Source of the DNA: Papilionanthe hookeriana x Papilionanthe teres
Taxonomy: Eukaryota; Streptophyta; Magnoliopsida; Asparagales; Orchidaceae
Length of the DNA: 64,000 nucleotides
Reading direction: 5' to 3'
Assembly (NCBI GenBank): GCA_022702705.1
Contig: CM040439.1
Span: 29,197,345-29,261,344 of the forward strand
A model generated the notes under the pieces. The model did no database searches, had not been told where the DNA came from, and worked only from the letters and a program-made list of their open reading frames with translations. Each line of letters begins with the position of its first letter. Within the stretch, counting starts at the first letter, position 1. Shown here piece by piece: positions 37,001-43,569 of the stretch. The translations under genes were made by a program, and so were the position numbers.

Positions 37001-40000
37001 AAAGATCACCATAATGCTAACAGCAGGTCAAGCCCACCAACAAATACCTAAGGCACTAGAAAGATCACCGCTTCAACTCTCGGTCATATTACTAATTAGG
37101 TCGAATTTAATTAGTTTTATTATTTATTATATCCTCCGGTTCAATCCCGTTCAAACCCATAAACCTTGAACATCTCTTTTTTCCAGTTTGATGTCTGGTT
37201 TGATTTTCAAACCCTTGCCTAAATCTAAGCAATTGACTGGGACCTACAAATTTCACAAAATCCCAAGCTATATTGAATAGGTGAATCTTAATCTACACTC
37301 AAGACTAGCTCTTTTGATAGAACATCATTCAACACAAAGAAAAAAACTGGATGGGTTGCAATAACATTAGTTAGAGCCTAACTTTTGATAGTCTAAAGAG
37401 GGATAAACATGATGTCAAACTATAAGAGAATCATAAAGCCAAACACTGATGATATTAGACATGTCATCAGATAATGAAGTGAATTACCTTAAAGTGAAGT
37501 TGAACATGAGTTAAAGCATATAATATTGCAACTTCTACAGCAGAGGTCAATATTAAATAATATTTTTTCAATAAATAAGCACATAGCTTGTAAAGTACGT
37601 TTTCATCATTAAATAGTGATAATAGAGTGCCAAAAGATTCATTCAACGGGATTGCATAAGAAGGTAGCTGCATTCAAATTGTCATTTATGCTCTCAAAAC
37701 CTCACATAGCAGCTGACATCCTAGTTGAATAGGGCATCATTTTTCACGAGAACGAAAAAGATTAGGTATCTATTAGCATCGATAACATAAACATCATATG
37801 AAAGCAAGCTTATCCAAGAAGGATCTCGATTGAATTACACCACTCAGAGCTTCTATATCTTGTATAGGCTTCATCTTCAAGGATTCGATCCTAAAATTAT
37901 TTTTACTCCGCGGACAAACAACAAGGGAATCACTTTGAGGACATACATACATAGATGCTCGTACACAATCCATAAATATTTAAGATAGGTCCTTCTGGAC
38001 TCTACGCTTTTTATGTCATCTATGTAATAATCAATTTATTCATTGTTGAGGTAGCTGAAGGTGCGGTTTATAACATTTTGATGGGTGGATCTAACATTCT
38101 TAAATTCCAAGGGCATCACCTTGTAGAAGTAGATGACTTGGGAGTATAGGATGATGTGAACCGCACATGTTCAAGACTAATATTAATCTAATTATATTTG
38201 AATGAACATTCGATAAAGGAAAATGAGACACATAATGATGCAATGTTAACTATGAGTAGAAAAGTAGAGGAGGAAAATTGCACGAGGAAGTTCGTTCAAA
38301 TCATGCAAGTCAATGCATACACAAATATATTCATACTACTTTCCGGCAGAAATATGTTGGTCAGCCAAACTATATTTATGTTCCTAAATAATGTCTTCAA
38401 TTAACTTCTTTGTTTTAGTTACCAATTACATGTTGTTCAATCTCTAAATTCATCCTGAGAGGGAGTTTCCTAAAAAGGATTGCCACAATTTTAACGGTGA
38501 GTCTATAAACTACTGCCCACCGAGTAAGATCTGGCACTTTACAATATTCCAACAAAAAACAAACACAAAATTCATGCAAGAGTTCCACCAACATTTGGGT
38601 ATCTAGCTTAGAAATCTAACAAAAGAGTGTTGAGGATCTATATCTGAACCTAAATTTATTTCGTGAAGCCATCAATGATGGATTGAAAATCCTCATTGAA
38701 CTCATATTGGCCTATCCTCGTTGTCATTGTTTGGATCTTCAATCTCATCTGAGATGCAGATAATAAGAGGAGAATTTGTGATAATAAAACCAATGGTAAC
38801 GTGGGGGCTCCAACTCTAAGAGATGAATGATCTTAACCAACTTCAATGTACTCTAAGGCCTTCCCTTGCCGGTTTATTGTTACATTAAGGTCATACTATA
38901 TCTAACTCTCGAGAAGGAACAATCTAGTCATCTTCAATGCATACATATCCTTCAAAAGTAACTCTAATGTTGTCTTCAGGTTATTTATCTCCACCAACTA
39001 TCGATGATCGATTTGGTTGCCTCTAGCGGCTCTCTAAGCTTCTAGCGTCACCTCTCCCATCATATTAAAGCCATATCATCTTCAAGGGGCAATGCCTTCA
39101 ACTCTAACCTCATTGCACCAATACTGATAACATTAGCAACATCACAGTTTCACATGTGTAACACCTTACCTGAATTCATCAAATTATGGTTCAGCGCAAC
39201 TCATACGTAGTACTATAGAAGTTTTTTCAATTAAGCAAAGCCCCGTAGATTTTCTCTTTTCCATGTTTTCAACCTTAAAATACTTATTTGATCGCTTTGC
39301 TTCTTTTATTGTGTAGGTGATGTAGTTCCAAAGTAAGACGATCAAAATCTCTTCATACATCGACTCATCTGTCTAGCATGCAACAAACATAAACAAAAGT
39401 TGCTCAGCTTTTAGCCCAAATGAAAGTATTTTAGAAGTTGGTAGACTGACTTAATCTCAATCAATGTTCAGTGATCTGCTAAAGGATATATAAGAAGAGA
39501 TATCACAATGAAACCAGTTTACTAACTTATAGCAAATTCAATAACAGACTCCACAAATCATCAGTCTCTCACCAAGAAATTTAGCTAATAAGTTACTAGT
39601 GTTCTTCATGTCAGTAACAGAATACATAACTAGACATTTTCAGAAGAAATTCTCATCACCTGGTGTTTCATTATCAAGCACGTTCGATATGACTCGATCA
39701 GATTTGACGTCCTGCAAGGGTCCCCATTCATCCCAGGCATTTTCGCCGTAGTGCAGATCGGCAAACAATGCGATCTTGAAGGACGAGCTCCCGGAAAACC
39801 GTAGTCCCTTCCCAACCCCAAGACCATCTTTCCTACCACCTCCACCACCGGCTGCAGAAAGCGACACAGTACTGATAGCTACGACAACGATAAGAAAAGC
39901 TGGGAAGGAGTACAAAAGAACCTTCCTTCTGTTCATCTCAAATCTCTGCAAGAATGTTGAAACTTCAGCAAAGTTACCACCACTTCCTTTCCTCTCCTCC

Positions 40001-40165
40001 TCCGTTACAGGATCGAATCCCTAATGGGATTATACCTAGTTTGGTGAGTGATAACATATAAACTACAAACCAAGGTATAAAAAAATCTAAAAATTCAATG
40101 GTTGAATTGACGGTTTTTCGTTGAGAACATTAGACGAACACCCGATGATCGGTTACCTGAGCCAT
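3240..40165 (-). CDS. PAP16: PAP16-type purple acid phosphatase-like metallophosphoesterase gene (six coding exons)
   Basis: Coding exons in order are 40,165-40,157, 39,945-39,660, 15,787-15,566, 14,687-14,411, 14,135-13,961 and 3,452-3,240. All junctions are GT...AG with matching phases, giving about 393 residues and no internal stop. The N-terminus has a hydrophobic stretch (VLLYSFPAFLIVVVAIST) that looks like a signal peptide or anchor. Metallophosphoesterase motifs appear in order: ADLHYGE, YLGDVITANN, FGNHDDA, WHIPSQAY and GHNHGLDW. These and flanking sequences such as SPTRNRGIPW and DSGGGSYPEV match what I recall of Arabidopsis PAP16 closely. The GDxxY tyrosine that gives PAPs their Fe(III) charge-transfer bond is Thr here (GDVIT), as in the members named 'probable inactive'. 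It may still be a metal-dependent phosphoesterase of the secretory pathway; the substrate is unknown. Introns 1 and 4 are 23.9 and 10.5 kb and packed with transposons. Confidence 0.92.
3636..3905 (-). mobile_element. 5'-truncated LINE (L1-type) 3' end
   Basis: The minus strand encodes the C-terminal end of a plant L1-type reverse transcriptase ORF. Seen are WFGYIEHQSSDDSIRRAD, then RGRPKK, then RTQWSKRIHVADPI. A short 3' tail with a TTGTTGTTGTTC-like end follows at 3,640. The same C-terminus occurs twice at 34.9-36.7 kb. Frame breaks and heavy 5' truncation make it inactive. Confidence 0.8.
3910..4780. other. Intron 4 spacer, A+T-rich
   Basis: No gene or element was recognised. The stretch holds short A-rich runs (4,070-4,190), a small (AT)n(GT)n tract near 4,408-4,427 and a T-run at 4,689-4,706. 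Confidence 0.5.
4781..5018. mobile_element. MITE family M, complete copy
   Basis: Left arm TTTACATAAACGCCATTTAA, core CTATGCATGAAAAGGTG, and right arm TAAAGTTTAGGTGTTTTAGG through GGTATTTATGTAAATACCCC are all present. It lies about 110 bp from the giant solo LTR at 5,132. Confidence 0.75.
7214..7455. repeat. Tandem repeat, four copies of about 61 bp
   Basis: Successive units start at about 7,214, 7,275, 7,336 and 7,397. Each carries GAnCTCTCACCTA(G/T/A)GGTGTGCT and ends in a variant of CCTACACTGAAAAT. They are diverged from one another. They lie inside the giant solo LTR, in its 3' half in element sense. Confidence 0.8.
7740..8270. repeat. Degenerate CAG-rich low-complexity tract
   Basis: The tract is built from variants of CCTACAGCAGTCCTAAGCTT, CACCCAAACAGCA and AACAGC in irregular order, with no fixed period. 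Other giant LTR copies have different cryptic-repeat tracts in a broadly similar place (21,970-24,100 and 55,500-56,900). Confidence 0.65.
8870..9058. mobile_element. MITE family M, diverged copy in duplication unit 1
   Basis: Left arm TGCATACATATCCGGCAACC, core CATGCATAGGATAGGGTGG, and right arm GAAGTTTAGGTGTTAGATAT ending GGTATGCAAGTAAA are present. The same copy is in unit 2 at 11,263-11,452, so it was inserted before the duplication. Confidence 0.65.
10683..10905. mobile_element. Tourist-like (PIF/Harbinger) MITE, 223 bp
   Basis: The ends are GGGTCTGTTTGGGG and CCCCAAACAGACCC, so the terminal inverted repeat is perfect over 14 bp. It is flanked by TAA on both sides (10,680-10,682 and 10,906-10,908), the 3-bp TWA target of PIF/Harbinger elements. 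Duplication unit 2 keeps the empty site (GCGACTAAGAGTCGAG, about 13,087-13,102), which proves insertion. The interior has a small palindrome CAGAATAAGC...GCTTATTCTG. It has no coding capacity. Confidence 0.92.
11014..11187. repeat. 68-bp tandem repeat of the LTR 5' terminus, about 2.6 copies
   Basis: Units start at 11,014, 11,082 and 11,150 with GGTCAACATGAAACCCTAAG and are nearly identical. Each carries AAAATGAGGTCAACA, the reverse complement of the LTR start. The third is cut at CTCTAA, where duplication unit 2 begins. In unit 2 the segment is present only once (13,202-13,277). Confidence 0.85.
11187..13277 (-). repeat. Second unit of the 2.4-kb tandem duplication
   Basis: This unit repeats the 8,795-11,186 segment and supplies the true outer LTR terminus at 13,277. 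It lacks the Tourist-like MITE and so shows the empty site. Its G+C-rich block includes an element-sense CTCTTTTATTCCC (minus strand, 12,436-12,448), a plausible TATA-like promoter core. Confidence 0.8.
11263..11452. mobile_element. MITE family M, diverged copy in duplication unit 2
   Basis: This is the counterpart of the copy at 8,870-9,058 with the same arms and internal changes. It was copied by the duplication, not inserted independently. Confidence 0.65.
13569..13790. mobile_element. MITE family M copy next to exon 4 of the PAP16-like gene
   Basis: Left arm TATTTACATATTTAACACTT, core CTATACATGAAAAGATT, and right arm AAGTTTAGATGTTAGATATG ending GGTATGTATGTAAATG are present. It lies in intron 4, about 170 bp from the exon 4 donor. 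The core has gained an (AT)n run near 13,608-13,624. Confidence 0.75.
13961..14135 (-). CDS. PAP16: PAP16-like gene, exon 4
   Basis: Acceptor ATTCTTAG precedes 14,135 and donor GTGAGG follows 13,961. The first base completes an Arg codon split across intron 3. It encodes VPELIFWHIPSQAYKKVAPR, which contains the fourth metal-binding motif (WHIP), then QPCVGSINMEEIASQEAEWG and NRSSVK. The residue order matches the Arabidopsis protein as I recall it. Confidence 0.92.
14200..14392. mobile_element. MITE family M copy filling intron 3
   Basis: Diverged arms TTTAAATACATAGCACATTA and ATATTTAGGTGTGAGATATG flank a core with duplicated ATGCATGAAAATGCATGAAA. It occupies about 190 of the 275 bp of intron 3. 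It ends about 20 bp from the splice donor of exon 3. Confidence 0.6.
14411..14687 (-). CDS. PAP16: PAP16-like gene, exon 3
   Basis: Acceptor GAAACAG precedes 14,687 and donor GTGGGC follows 14,411. It encodes CSFRGTTRIELMKIEIL, then IGPTELWPAVSNYIL, then YFFDSGGGSYPEVISYAQ and ends NPDSR. The first two bases complete a Gly codon begun in exon 2 and the last two begin the Arg codon finished in exon 4. All phases agree. Confidence 0.92.
14787..15015. mobile_element. MITE family M copy in intron 2 (first of two)
   Basis: Left arm GATTTACATGCATAGCACTC, core ACCTATGCATGAAAAGATG, and right arm TTAGGAGTTAGATATGTAAA ending GGATGGTATGTATTTACCCC are present. It lies about 100 bp upstream of the exon 3 acceptor. 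Confidence 0.8.
15326..15531. mobile_element. MITE family M copy in intron 2 (second of two)
   Basis: Left arm ATTTATTCCATATCTAGCAC, core ACCTATGCATGAAAATGTG, and right arm CAGGAGTTATATATGTAAAT ending GGTATGTATGTAAATGCCCC are present. It ends about 35 bp inside the exon 2 donor. With the first copy it makes up about half of the 878-bp intron. Confidence 0.8.
15566..15787 (-). CDS. PAP16: PAP16-like gene, exon 2
   Basis: Acceptor TTGTAG precedes 15,787 and donor GTAGAA follows 15,566. It encodes DFIIYLGDVITANN (second motif), WAQAISPTRNRGIPWTTLFG and NHDDAYFEWPLDW (third motif, GNHD). The first Asp is split with exon 1. Thr stands where the metal-binding Tyr of the GDxxY motif would be in active plant PAPs. 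Confidence 0.93.
15790..17560. other. Intron 1, unrecognised stretch
   Basis: The sequence is A+T-rich with no convincing coding region on either strand. It contains a (GA)n microsatellite at 16,028-16,062. A slightly G+C-richer patch at 17,100-17,200 has no recognised match. Confidence 0.5.
16028..16062. repeat. (GA)n microsatellite, about 17 units
   Basis: An uninterrupted AG dinucleotide run. It gives a meaningless Arg-Glu repeat in one reading frame. Confidence 0.95.
17570..19590 (-). mobile_element. Probable 3' LTR of a chromovirus-like Ty3/gypsy relic
   Basis: Read on the minus strand this lies just past the end of the integrase ORF. The ORF end is followed by CGAGGATGAAATTT and GGAGAAATTGTAA, the usual layout between pol and 3' LTR in Tekay/Del-type elements. 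The far end carries GTCGTGACAGGGATGG, resembling the CACGAC-type ends of such LTRs. A G+C-rich block at 19,010-19,400 may be the U3/R region. Exact ends were not resolved because the terminal TG/CA and target duplication are unclear. Confidence 0.5.
18093..18205. repeat. Tandem repeat, about 25-bp unit, 4-5 diverged copies
   Basis: Variants of ACCCGAAGGTACCCTCAAAA followed by a short ATGT spacer are repeated with substitutions. It sits inside the chromovirus-like LTR. Confidence 0.75.
19640..20380 (-). pseudogene. Chromovirus-like Ty3/gypsy integrase C-terminal relic
   Basis: The minus strand carries pieces of the integrase end of a gypsy polyprotein. In order they are a GMTPYEVLYGRKC-like block near 20,260-20,290, MHNVFHISSLRKYITDEASM (19,917 down), and an EMQERYPQLF-like ending near 19,665-19,695. 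Frames shift between pieces and stops interrupt them. A short direct repeat (ACCAAAAT...ACAAAA.CTTAGTAG) occurs at 20,336 and 20,396. The element continues into its presumed 3' LTR below 19,590; gag, protease and RT are missing. Confidence 0.78.
21785..21791 (+). promoter_or_regulatory. TATA box-like element of the giant LTR
   Basis: TATAAAT sits at the 3' edge of the G+C-rich block, about 950 bp from the LTR start. The copy at 54,963 has TATTTAAA (57,336-57,343) in a comparable G+C-rich setting. This fits a U3 promoter. There is no transcript evidence here. Confidence 0.45.
21970..24100. repeat. T/G-rich cryptic repeat tract inside the plus-strand giant LTR
   Basis: Irregular recurrences of GGCTCGGTTTTAGCCTTG, TTGATTTTGGGTCTTA and GAGGCAAAGTTGG-type words fill the tract, and it is poor in A and C. 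It is locally the inverse of 26,600-26,860 in the opposing LTR, where AAACCGAGCC words recur. A local 40-bp direct duplication lies at 23,240-23,310. Confidence 0.65.
29365..30660 (+). pseudogene. Ty3/gypsy (Tat-like) gag relic
   Basis: Fragments in shifting frames resemble a Tat-lineage gag. The segment near 29,960-30,110 has the retrotransposon-gag pattern (an SLSRIRQ-like block, then NEYFRRF). A zinc-knuckle-like CHFHRSRGHTTETCKQL lies at about 30,480-30,530. Frameshifts and stops break the ORF. The giant minus-strand LTR abuts it on the left. Confidence 0.72.
30860..32814 (+). pseudogene. Ty3/gypsy (Tat-like) protease, reverse transcriptase and RNase H relic
   Basis: An open stretch (30,860-31,573) starts with the aspartic protease signature LIDNGSSVDVLF. 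RT follows with breaks: RVCVDYTDLNKACPKDSF (near 31,680), the metal-binding VYVDDML (31,923-31,943), and FGVTSGKFLGFMVSHRGI (about 32,040-32,095). The connection/RNase H region (32,485-32,769) reads LMTDKTALALIFSVRRLRRY and ends near LADFVVECTM. In-frame stops and at least two frameshifts make it non-functional. Tat-type pol normally carries a second RNase H domain, and its start is visible at 32,780-32,814 before the inserted solo LTR. Confidence 0.88.
32820..34315 (+). mobile_element. Solo LTR, 1.5 kb, inserted in the gypsy second RNase H
   Basis: It starts TGACCCACTTTT and ends TTCTGTGATCA. GCAGG flanks it on both sides (32,815-32,819 and 34,316-34,320), a perfect 5-bp target duplication. 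The gypsy reading frame resumes directly after it. A TATTTATAAA box lies at 33,880-33,889, supporting plus orientation. It contains CAAGTATACGTATTG (about 32,897-32,911), which recurs at 47,083. It also has several CTCGCC...GGCG(A/G) micro-repeats at 33,965-34,140. No PBS or internal region remains; family not identified. Confidence 0.88.
34321..34957 (+). pseudogene. Tat-like gypsy second RNase H and integrase N-terminus relic
   Basis: After the solo LTR the RNase H fold resumes with FENEALVAGLKLVIDCEV and later HILLEHNTRADSLFKLAT. A spacer and the integrase H2C2-type region follow (CLPLSEADYALREVHSEICG, near 34,905-34,957). Several stops are present. The integrase is cut off at 34,958, where LINE sequence begins, so its catalytic core is absent. 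Confidence 0.8.
34958..35770 (+). pseudogene. LINE (L1-type) reverse transcriptase 3' fragment, copy 1
   Basis: It starts in the RT domain (DGLTRHLQKDVPSCMLF, then LLVDKMREKGQEKLELW) and runs through SRIKLNTLNVI. It ends with the L1 C-terminal WFGHIKRRPFDDPIRRVD-like block, GRPRKTWAYCIKNDL and RIYVADPTFG. It finishes with a 3' tail GGGATTAGGGCTTTGTTG. It is 5'-truncated and frameshifted. Confidence 0.85.
35771..36745 (+). pseudogene. LINE (L1-type) reverse transcriptase 3' fragment, copy 2
   Basis: It begins slightly further upstream in the RT than copy 1 (GVNMTYIQVIKDIYTRVATC), then repeats the same region: GLTGHLHKDIPWCMLFVDDI, GWLKWRNGSGLLCDRKVPLR, then RDRVGVAPVTDNIRESRSRW. It ends at GTAGTGGGATAAAGACTTCG and a TTGTTGTTGG tail. 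Internal stops and frame changes are present, and a segment around the C-terminal ALYGxECW motif is shortened relative to copy 1. Confidence 0.85.
36750..37770. other. Intron 1, unrecognised stretch
   Basis: Ordinary A+T-rich intron-like sequence. No domain, repeat or RNA gene was recognised on either strand. Confidence 0.45.
37780..38160 (-). pseudogene. Second degenerate Ty3/gypsy reverse transcriptase relic
   Basis: On the minus strand, decayed RT blocks appear in order. A segment like YKVMPLEFKNVRSTHQNVIN (about 38,120-38,060) corresponds to the usual YKVMPFGL...Q stretch. It is followed by DYYIDDIKSVES (about 38,027-37,992), matching the YxDD region, and by an IQDIEALSGVIQ-like block near 37,850. 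Two frame changes and several stops are present. It is more decayed than the relic at 30.9-34.9 kb. Confidence 0.6.
38170..39600. other. Intron 1, possibly decayed gag of the same relic
   Basis: The stretch 38,400-39,150 is richer in G+C than its surroundings, and its minus-strand frames suggest decayed coding sequence upstream of the RT relic. I could not recognise a gag motif. The rest is unremarkable. Confidence 0.3.
39660..39945 (-). CDS. PAP16: PAP16-like gene, first large coding exon
   Basis: Acceptor TTCTTGCAG precedes 39,945 and donor GTGATG follows 39,660. It encodes RFEMNRRKVLLYSFPAFLIV, then VAISTVSLSAA and a Gly run. FKIALFADLHYGENAWDEWG follows, with the first metal-binding motif (D-L-H), then QDVKSDRVISNVLDNETP. 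If the micro-exon is not used, translation would start at the Met at 39,936-39,934. Confidence 0.92.
40157..40165 (-). CDS. PAP16: Probable start micro-exon (three codons) of the PAP16-like gene
   Basis: ATGGCTCAG is followed by a donor GTAACC. It joins in phase 0 to the acceptor TTCTTGCAG at 39,946, giving M-A-Q before the RFEM of the next exon. The implied intron is 211 bp. The in-frame join supports it, but the alternative is a non-coding leader with initiation at the downstream Met (39,936). Confidence 0.55.
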
Positions 40166-40431
40166 TGATGAACAGATGAAGATAGCGTGCTCGTCCAGTA
40201 ATGGATCAATCGAGTTCTCTGAACCAAATGGAGCCAGCTGCTCCCACCACAGTTGAAATCCCTAAATAGCTTAACCTTCAAAGGCAGCGAGTCACCGGCT
40301 CGCCGGAGAAACGCAGGGCCGCCCTTCCAGGCCTGAGGCCTGTGACAGCATTTTTCACTTCTTTTTGTCGTTGAGCAGTACGGAATCTAACAACGAAGAG
40401 CAAAAATTATTGCATGAGATTCCTTTGTCAA
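40166..40431 (-). promoter_or_regulatory. Presumed 5' UTR and proximal promoter of the PAP16-like gene
   Basis: This is the region directly upstream of the micro-exon and is moderately G+C-rich. I saw no clear TATA box in the right orientation. The transcription start cannot be placed from sequence alone. Confidence 0.35.
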
Positions 40432-40600
40432 TCCGGACTTTCGATATAATTTTGCATCAGAATTTTAATCAGGAGGTCTATCATATATAACAGACAGATC
40501 TATTTATATATTAATTTGACTTCTTTTTAATAAGAAATGTCTGTCTGTACATATGACAGGCTCTAATTGAAGTCCTGATATAAAATTACTTCTGGACTCC
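40432..40600. mobile_element. Palindromic MITE upstream of the PAP16-like gene
   Basis: The ends are imperfect inverted repeats of about 50 bp. The left end (TAATTTTGCATCAGAATTTT, then TATCATATATAACAGACAGA) mirrors the right end, whose reverse complement reads TAATTTTATATCAGGACTTC, then TGTCATATGTACAGACAGAC. The loop is short and A+T-rich. It lies about 270 bp upstream of the proposed start codon. Family and target duplication were not determined. Confidence 0.65.
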
Positions 40601-40609
40601 TAATATAAT

Positions 40610-42390
40610 ATTTTTTTCACCGAAGAGATGACACAGTGTGGTGCTACTCTTATTTGCTATTGGGGATGCAAAATTTTAAATATAAAATATTAGCCATAAA
40701 GATTTAAATTTACATTTCAAGTACCTAATTTTTTTTTTATATATAAAAGAAGTCAATCTATTATGTCAAATTATAAATTTGGATAGTCAATTCATTATAT
40801 TTAAGATTTTGGGTCTTTGACATGTAAATACCTTTTATTATTATTATAAGAATTGTCTTATGAATATAGCATTGACAATAACTATATTTATATATATAGC
40901 ACCTGAAACATTACTATTTACAAATCTAATAACCAAATTTTGAATTCTTTTCGGGACGTAGGATCCCGTGTTTGGGGATACATCCAACTCGGAAAAAGAT
41001 CTGTTATGATACAGAAAAAGATGAGAGAAGTAAGAAAGAGATGGATCAAATTCATCCCTGAATTTTTAGGATTATGCGAATGAAGCTCTTTCATAGGGGA
41101 TTTACTTATTTCCAGTGTTGGTCGTCAATAGCCTTGGCTTAGAATAGAAGTGTGAGGTCTAGAGAGAGAGAGAGAGAGTTATGGCCAAAAGTCCTCTCTC
41201 TCACATTTTTCTCCCCCTTCTATACATGAGGAACTCGTACACAATTTTAATGTAACTGAGATTTATAGTCGTTGAAGCTGTTGGATTGTCGGGCATGAAC
41301 AGTACGGATGTCGTCCCCGGTACCTTCAAGAGACTATGGCCATGGTATCTTGAAGACACATTTGATGTAGGGTGTAAAACATGGCATTAACACTGGCTTG
41401 ATGAAAGACCTTTGCTTTAACTGTCCGGTGGTGTTCCTAATGAAGGATTGGATAGGTGTCTTCATTAGTATGGTCGACGTTATTAATGCTGCTTTGCTTA
41501 GGCCACCCTTTCTGATGGTTCGAGTTCAGCCACTTTGCCCAATGAGCTTAGTTCATCTGCTCCAACCTACTAACTTGATTCAGCTACTTTGACACTTCAG
41601 CAGACGGGCTAGATTCCTTACGATTTACACTCTCTTTTAAGATATTTGTGTATACCCCATGTGATATTTTTGAACTATCGAACCAATATCCATACATGCC
41701 ACAATCAATATATTGAGAATTTAATAAAAATGAAAAACATGGGGATTGGGGGTTTATCATGATTTTTTATATTTGAGTGAGAATTTGAAAAATGAATTGA
41801 AGACAGTGCTAATTTTATAACTAACACAGTTTGGGGTGCTAGAATGTAAACAACCAATGAAAATATCACGCCTAAGCTTATATATTTATATATATAATAC
41901 TTAAAAATTCTCCAATACACACAAAAAAATACTCCCGAAAGCAAAACTCTCATTGCGTACAGATGTTTGCTCATCCAGACAACCAACTATCAGCCACCAC
42001 ATCACCCACCGATGTGGTGTATGGCAACCTAGTGATCGGTGATTGATCGTACGAACGTATGCTATCCAGACGCATTATTATTCAGAGATATACTAAAAAG
42101 AAAGACAACAAATAGAAGAAATGGCCTTCGCTTTTGTTAAAACCTCTCAATGCTTTATGATATATCCTAAGTAGTAGCTCATACTCATCTAAGAAAGATA
42201 TAGCTCAACACCCTTCGTCGAATCAATGTCGTCTTCTTTTCTACCCTCCGTTGTTCCAATCTTTTCGCTAACTTCTCTTAGCATTCCCATGCAATAATAA
42301 GTGAAGAAGGTAATGGAGAAGCAAAACGAAATAAAATTAAAAGCTATTTTCGTGGCTATTAGAGATGTTTAATTATTTTATATATGTGTG
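40610..42390. other. Intergenic stretch with worn repeat sequence
   Basis: Mostly A+T-rich. The section 40,960-41,640 has G+C-richer, repeat-like sequence with a (GA)8 run at 41,161-41,180 and a CTTCTATACATGAGG box at about 41,217-41,231, and may be an old LTR. No gene was recognised. Confidence 0.4.
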
Positions 42391-42391
42391 T

Positions 42392-42772
42392 TGGGGTGTA
42401 AGTGAGACAAGCTGACTTTTGAGCCAGCTCAACCTCTGCTCGATAAGTGGCACATGAACCGAGCTCGATTAGCTAACAATCCAAGCTCAAATTAGCCCAT
42501 GACTCGACTCATTAGTTCATAAGCCGGTTCGTTTGAGAAAATATTAACATAAATTATATTTAAAATATATTAAATTTGAATTTTTTTTAAGTTTTAATAA
42601 TGTTTACAAAATAATATTTACATTTTATATTAGGTACTTTCTTATTATTTCTCTAATAATTGCTCATTTATATTTATCATTTCATTATAAAACTACCTTA
42701 AATCAATTATTTGCTCTCTTTTATAATAAACAAATCGGCTCTTGAGCCCGACTTAACTCATTTACACCCCTA
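42392..42772. mobile_element. hAT-type non-autonomous element (MITE), 381 bp
   Basis: The ends TGGGGTGTAAGTGAG and CTCATTTACACCCCTA are inverted repeats of the hAT GGGGTGTAA type. The flanks ATGTGTGT (42,384-42,391) and ATGTGCAT (42,773-42,780) match at 6 of 8 positions, fitting an aged 8-bp target duplication. Subterminal GAGC/GCTC words recur near both ends. It has no coding capacity. Confidence 0.75.
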
Positions 42773-42787
42773 ATGTGCATGAGTGTG

Positions 42788-42788
42788 C

Positions 42789-42872
<84 letters not shown>

Positions 42873-42882
42873 GTGTGTGTGT
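42788..42882. repeat. Compound microsatellite (CT)n(AT)n(TG)n
   Basis: About 11 CT units, then about 29 AT units, a short gap, then about 6 TG units. It lies immediately beside the hAT-type element. The tract is prone to assembly and length error. Confidence 0.95.
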
Positions 42883-42984
42883 GGCTTTGCTTGATTTGAA
42901 GGAATTGAAGGGTCATGCAAACTTCTTAAGCTTATATCACATGATGGATTTACAGAGATGGCATCACAATAATTAAATTTTAAG

Positions 42985-43135
42985 GAAGATATATATAACA
43001 CTCAATTTTTATGTACTTACATATATAATATTAAACTTTAGTTTTACATGTATATCCTCTTATCTATGCATGAAAATATGTATTTTTTTTAAGTTAATAA
43101 GTGGTATTTTTTTGTGGCGGGAAGGATTCATTATT
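42985..43135. mobile_element. Left-half copy of MITE family M
   Basis: Left arm GATATATATAACACTCAATT, then ACATATATAATATTAAACTT, and core TATCTATGCATGAAAATATG are present. The right arm is missing after about 43,135. It is the only family-M copy seen outside the 2.2-15.6 kb part of the window. Confidence 0.65.
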
Positions 43136-43210
43136 TGCATATAAAGCACTAATTTAGCTCTACTAATAGCGGAAATGTAGGTAGTAAAATCAGAGGCATG
43201 ACTTGGCATC

Positions 43211-43535
43211 TCAATAGCGGCGAGCAGGGGCGGATCCAAGTAGGGACCAGAGGGGCAGGAGGTTTATTCCACCCCTTGCAGCGAGAAGAGTAAAAGTAGT
43301 AAATGAGCGAGTTGTGTTGGGGGTGAAAGTCGGGATGGGCAACTGGGCTACTTGTTGAAAGGGAAGAGTGTTATGGTGAATTGTTATGATTTTGAGTTGC
43401 AGTTAGACATATTGATGCACTGACTCGGTAATCTCAGTAGCGGCGAGCACGGGCAAACCCCAAGTAGGGACCAGAGGGGTAAAAGGTTGGTGCTGCCCAT
43501 TGCAACAGCGAGGAGAGTGAAAAGTAGTGAATGAG
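43211..43535. repeat. Duplicated block of about 100 bp, units about 220 bp apart
   Basis: The segments 43,211-43,308 and 43,432-43,535 share TAGCGGCGAGCA, AAGTAGGGACCAGAGGGG, GCAGCGAGAAGAG-like and TAGTAAATGAGC words in the same order. They differ by small indels and substitutions. I see no coding content. It could be part of a longer tandem repeat or a decayed transposon. Confidence 0.7.
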
Positions 43536-43569
43536 CATCATCAAATGATATAATGTCATTTGTGCACAA

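Larger units (their letters stand above)
15788..39659 (-). other. Intron 1 of the PAP16-like gene, 23.9 kb
   Basis: Donor GTGATG starts at 39,659, acceptor TTGTAG ends at 15,788, and the split Asp codon joins correctly. Contents from the exon 2 side are a unique A+T-rich stretch, a chromovirus-like relic, nested giant LTRs, a Tat-like gypsy relic with an inserted solo LTR, two LINE fragments and another gypsy relic. The individual elements are listed separately. Confidence 0.85.
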
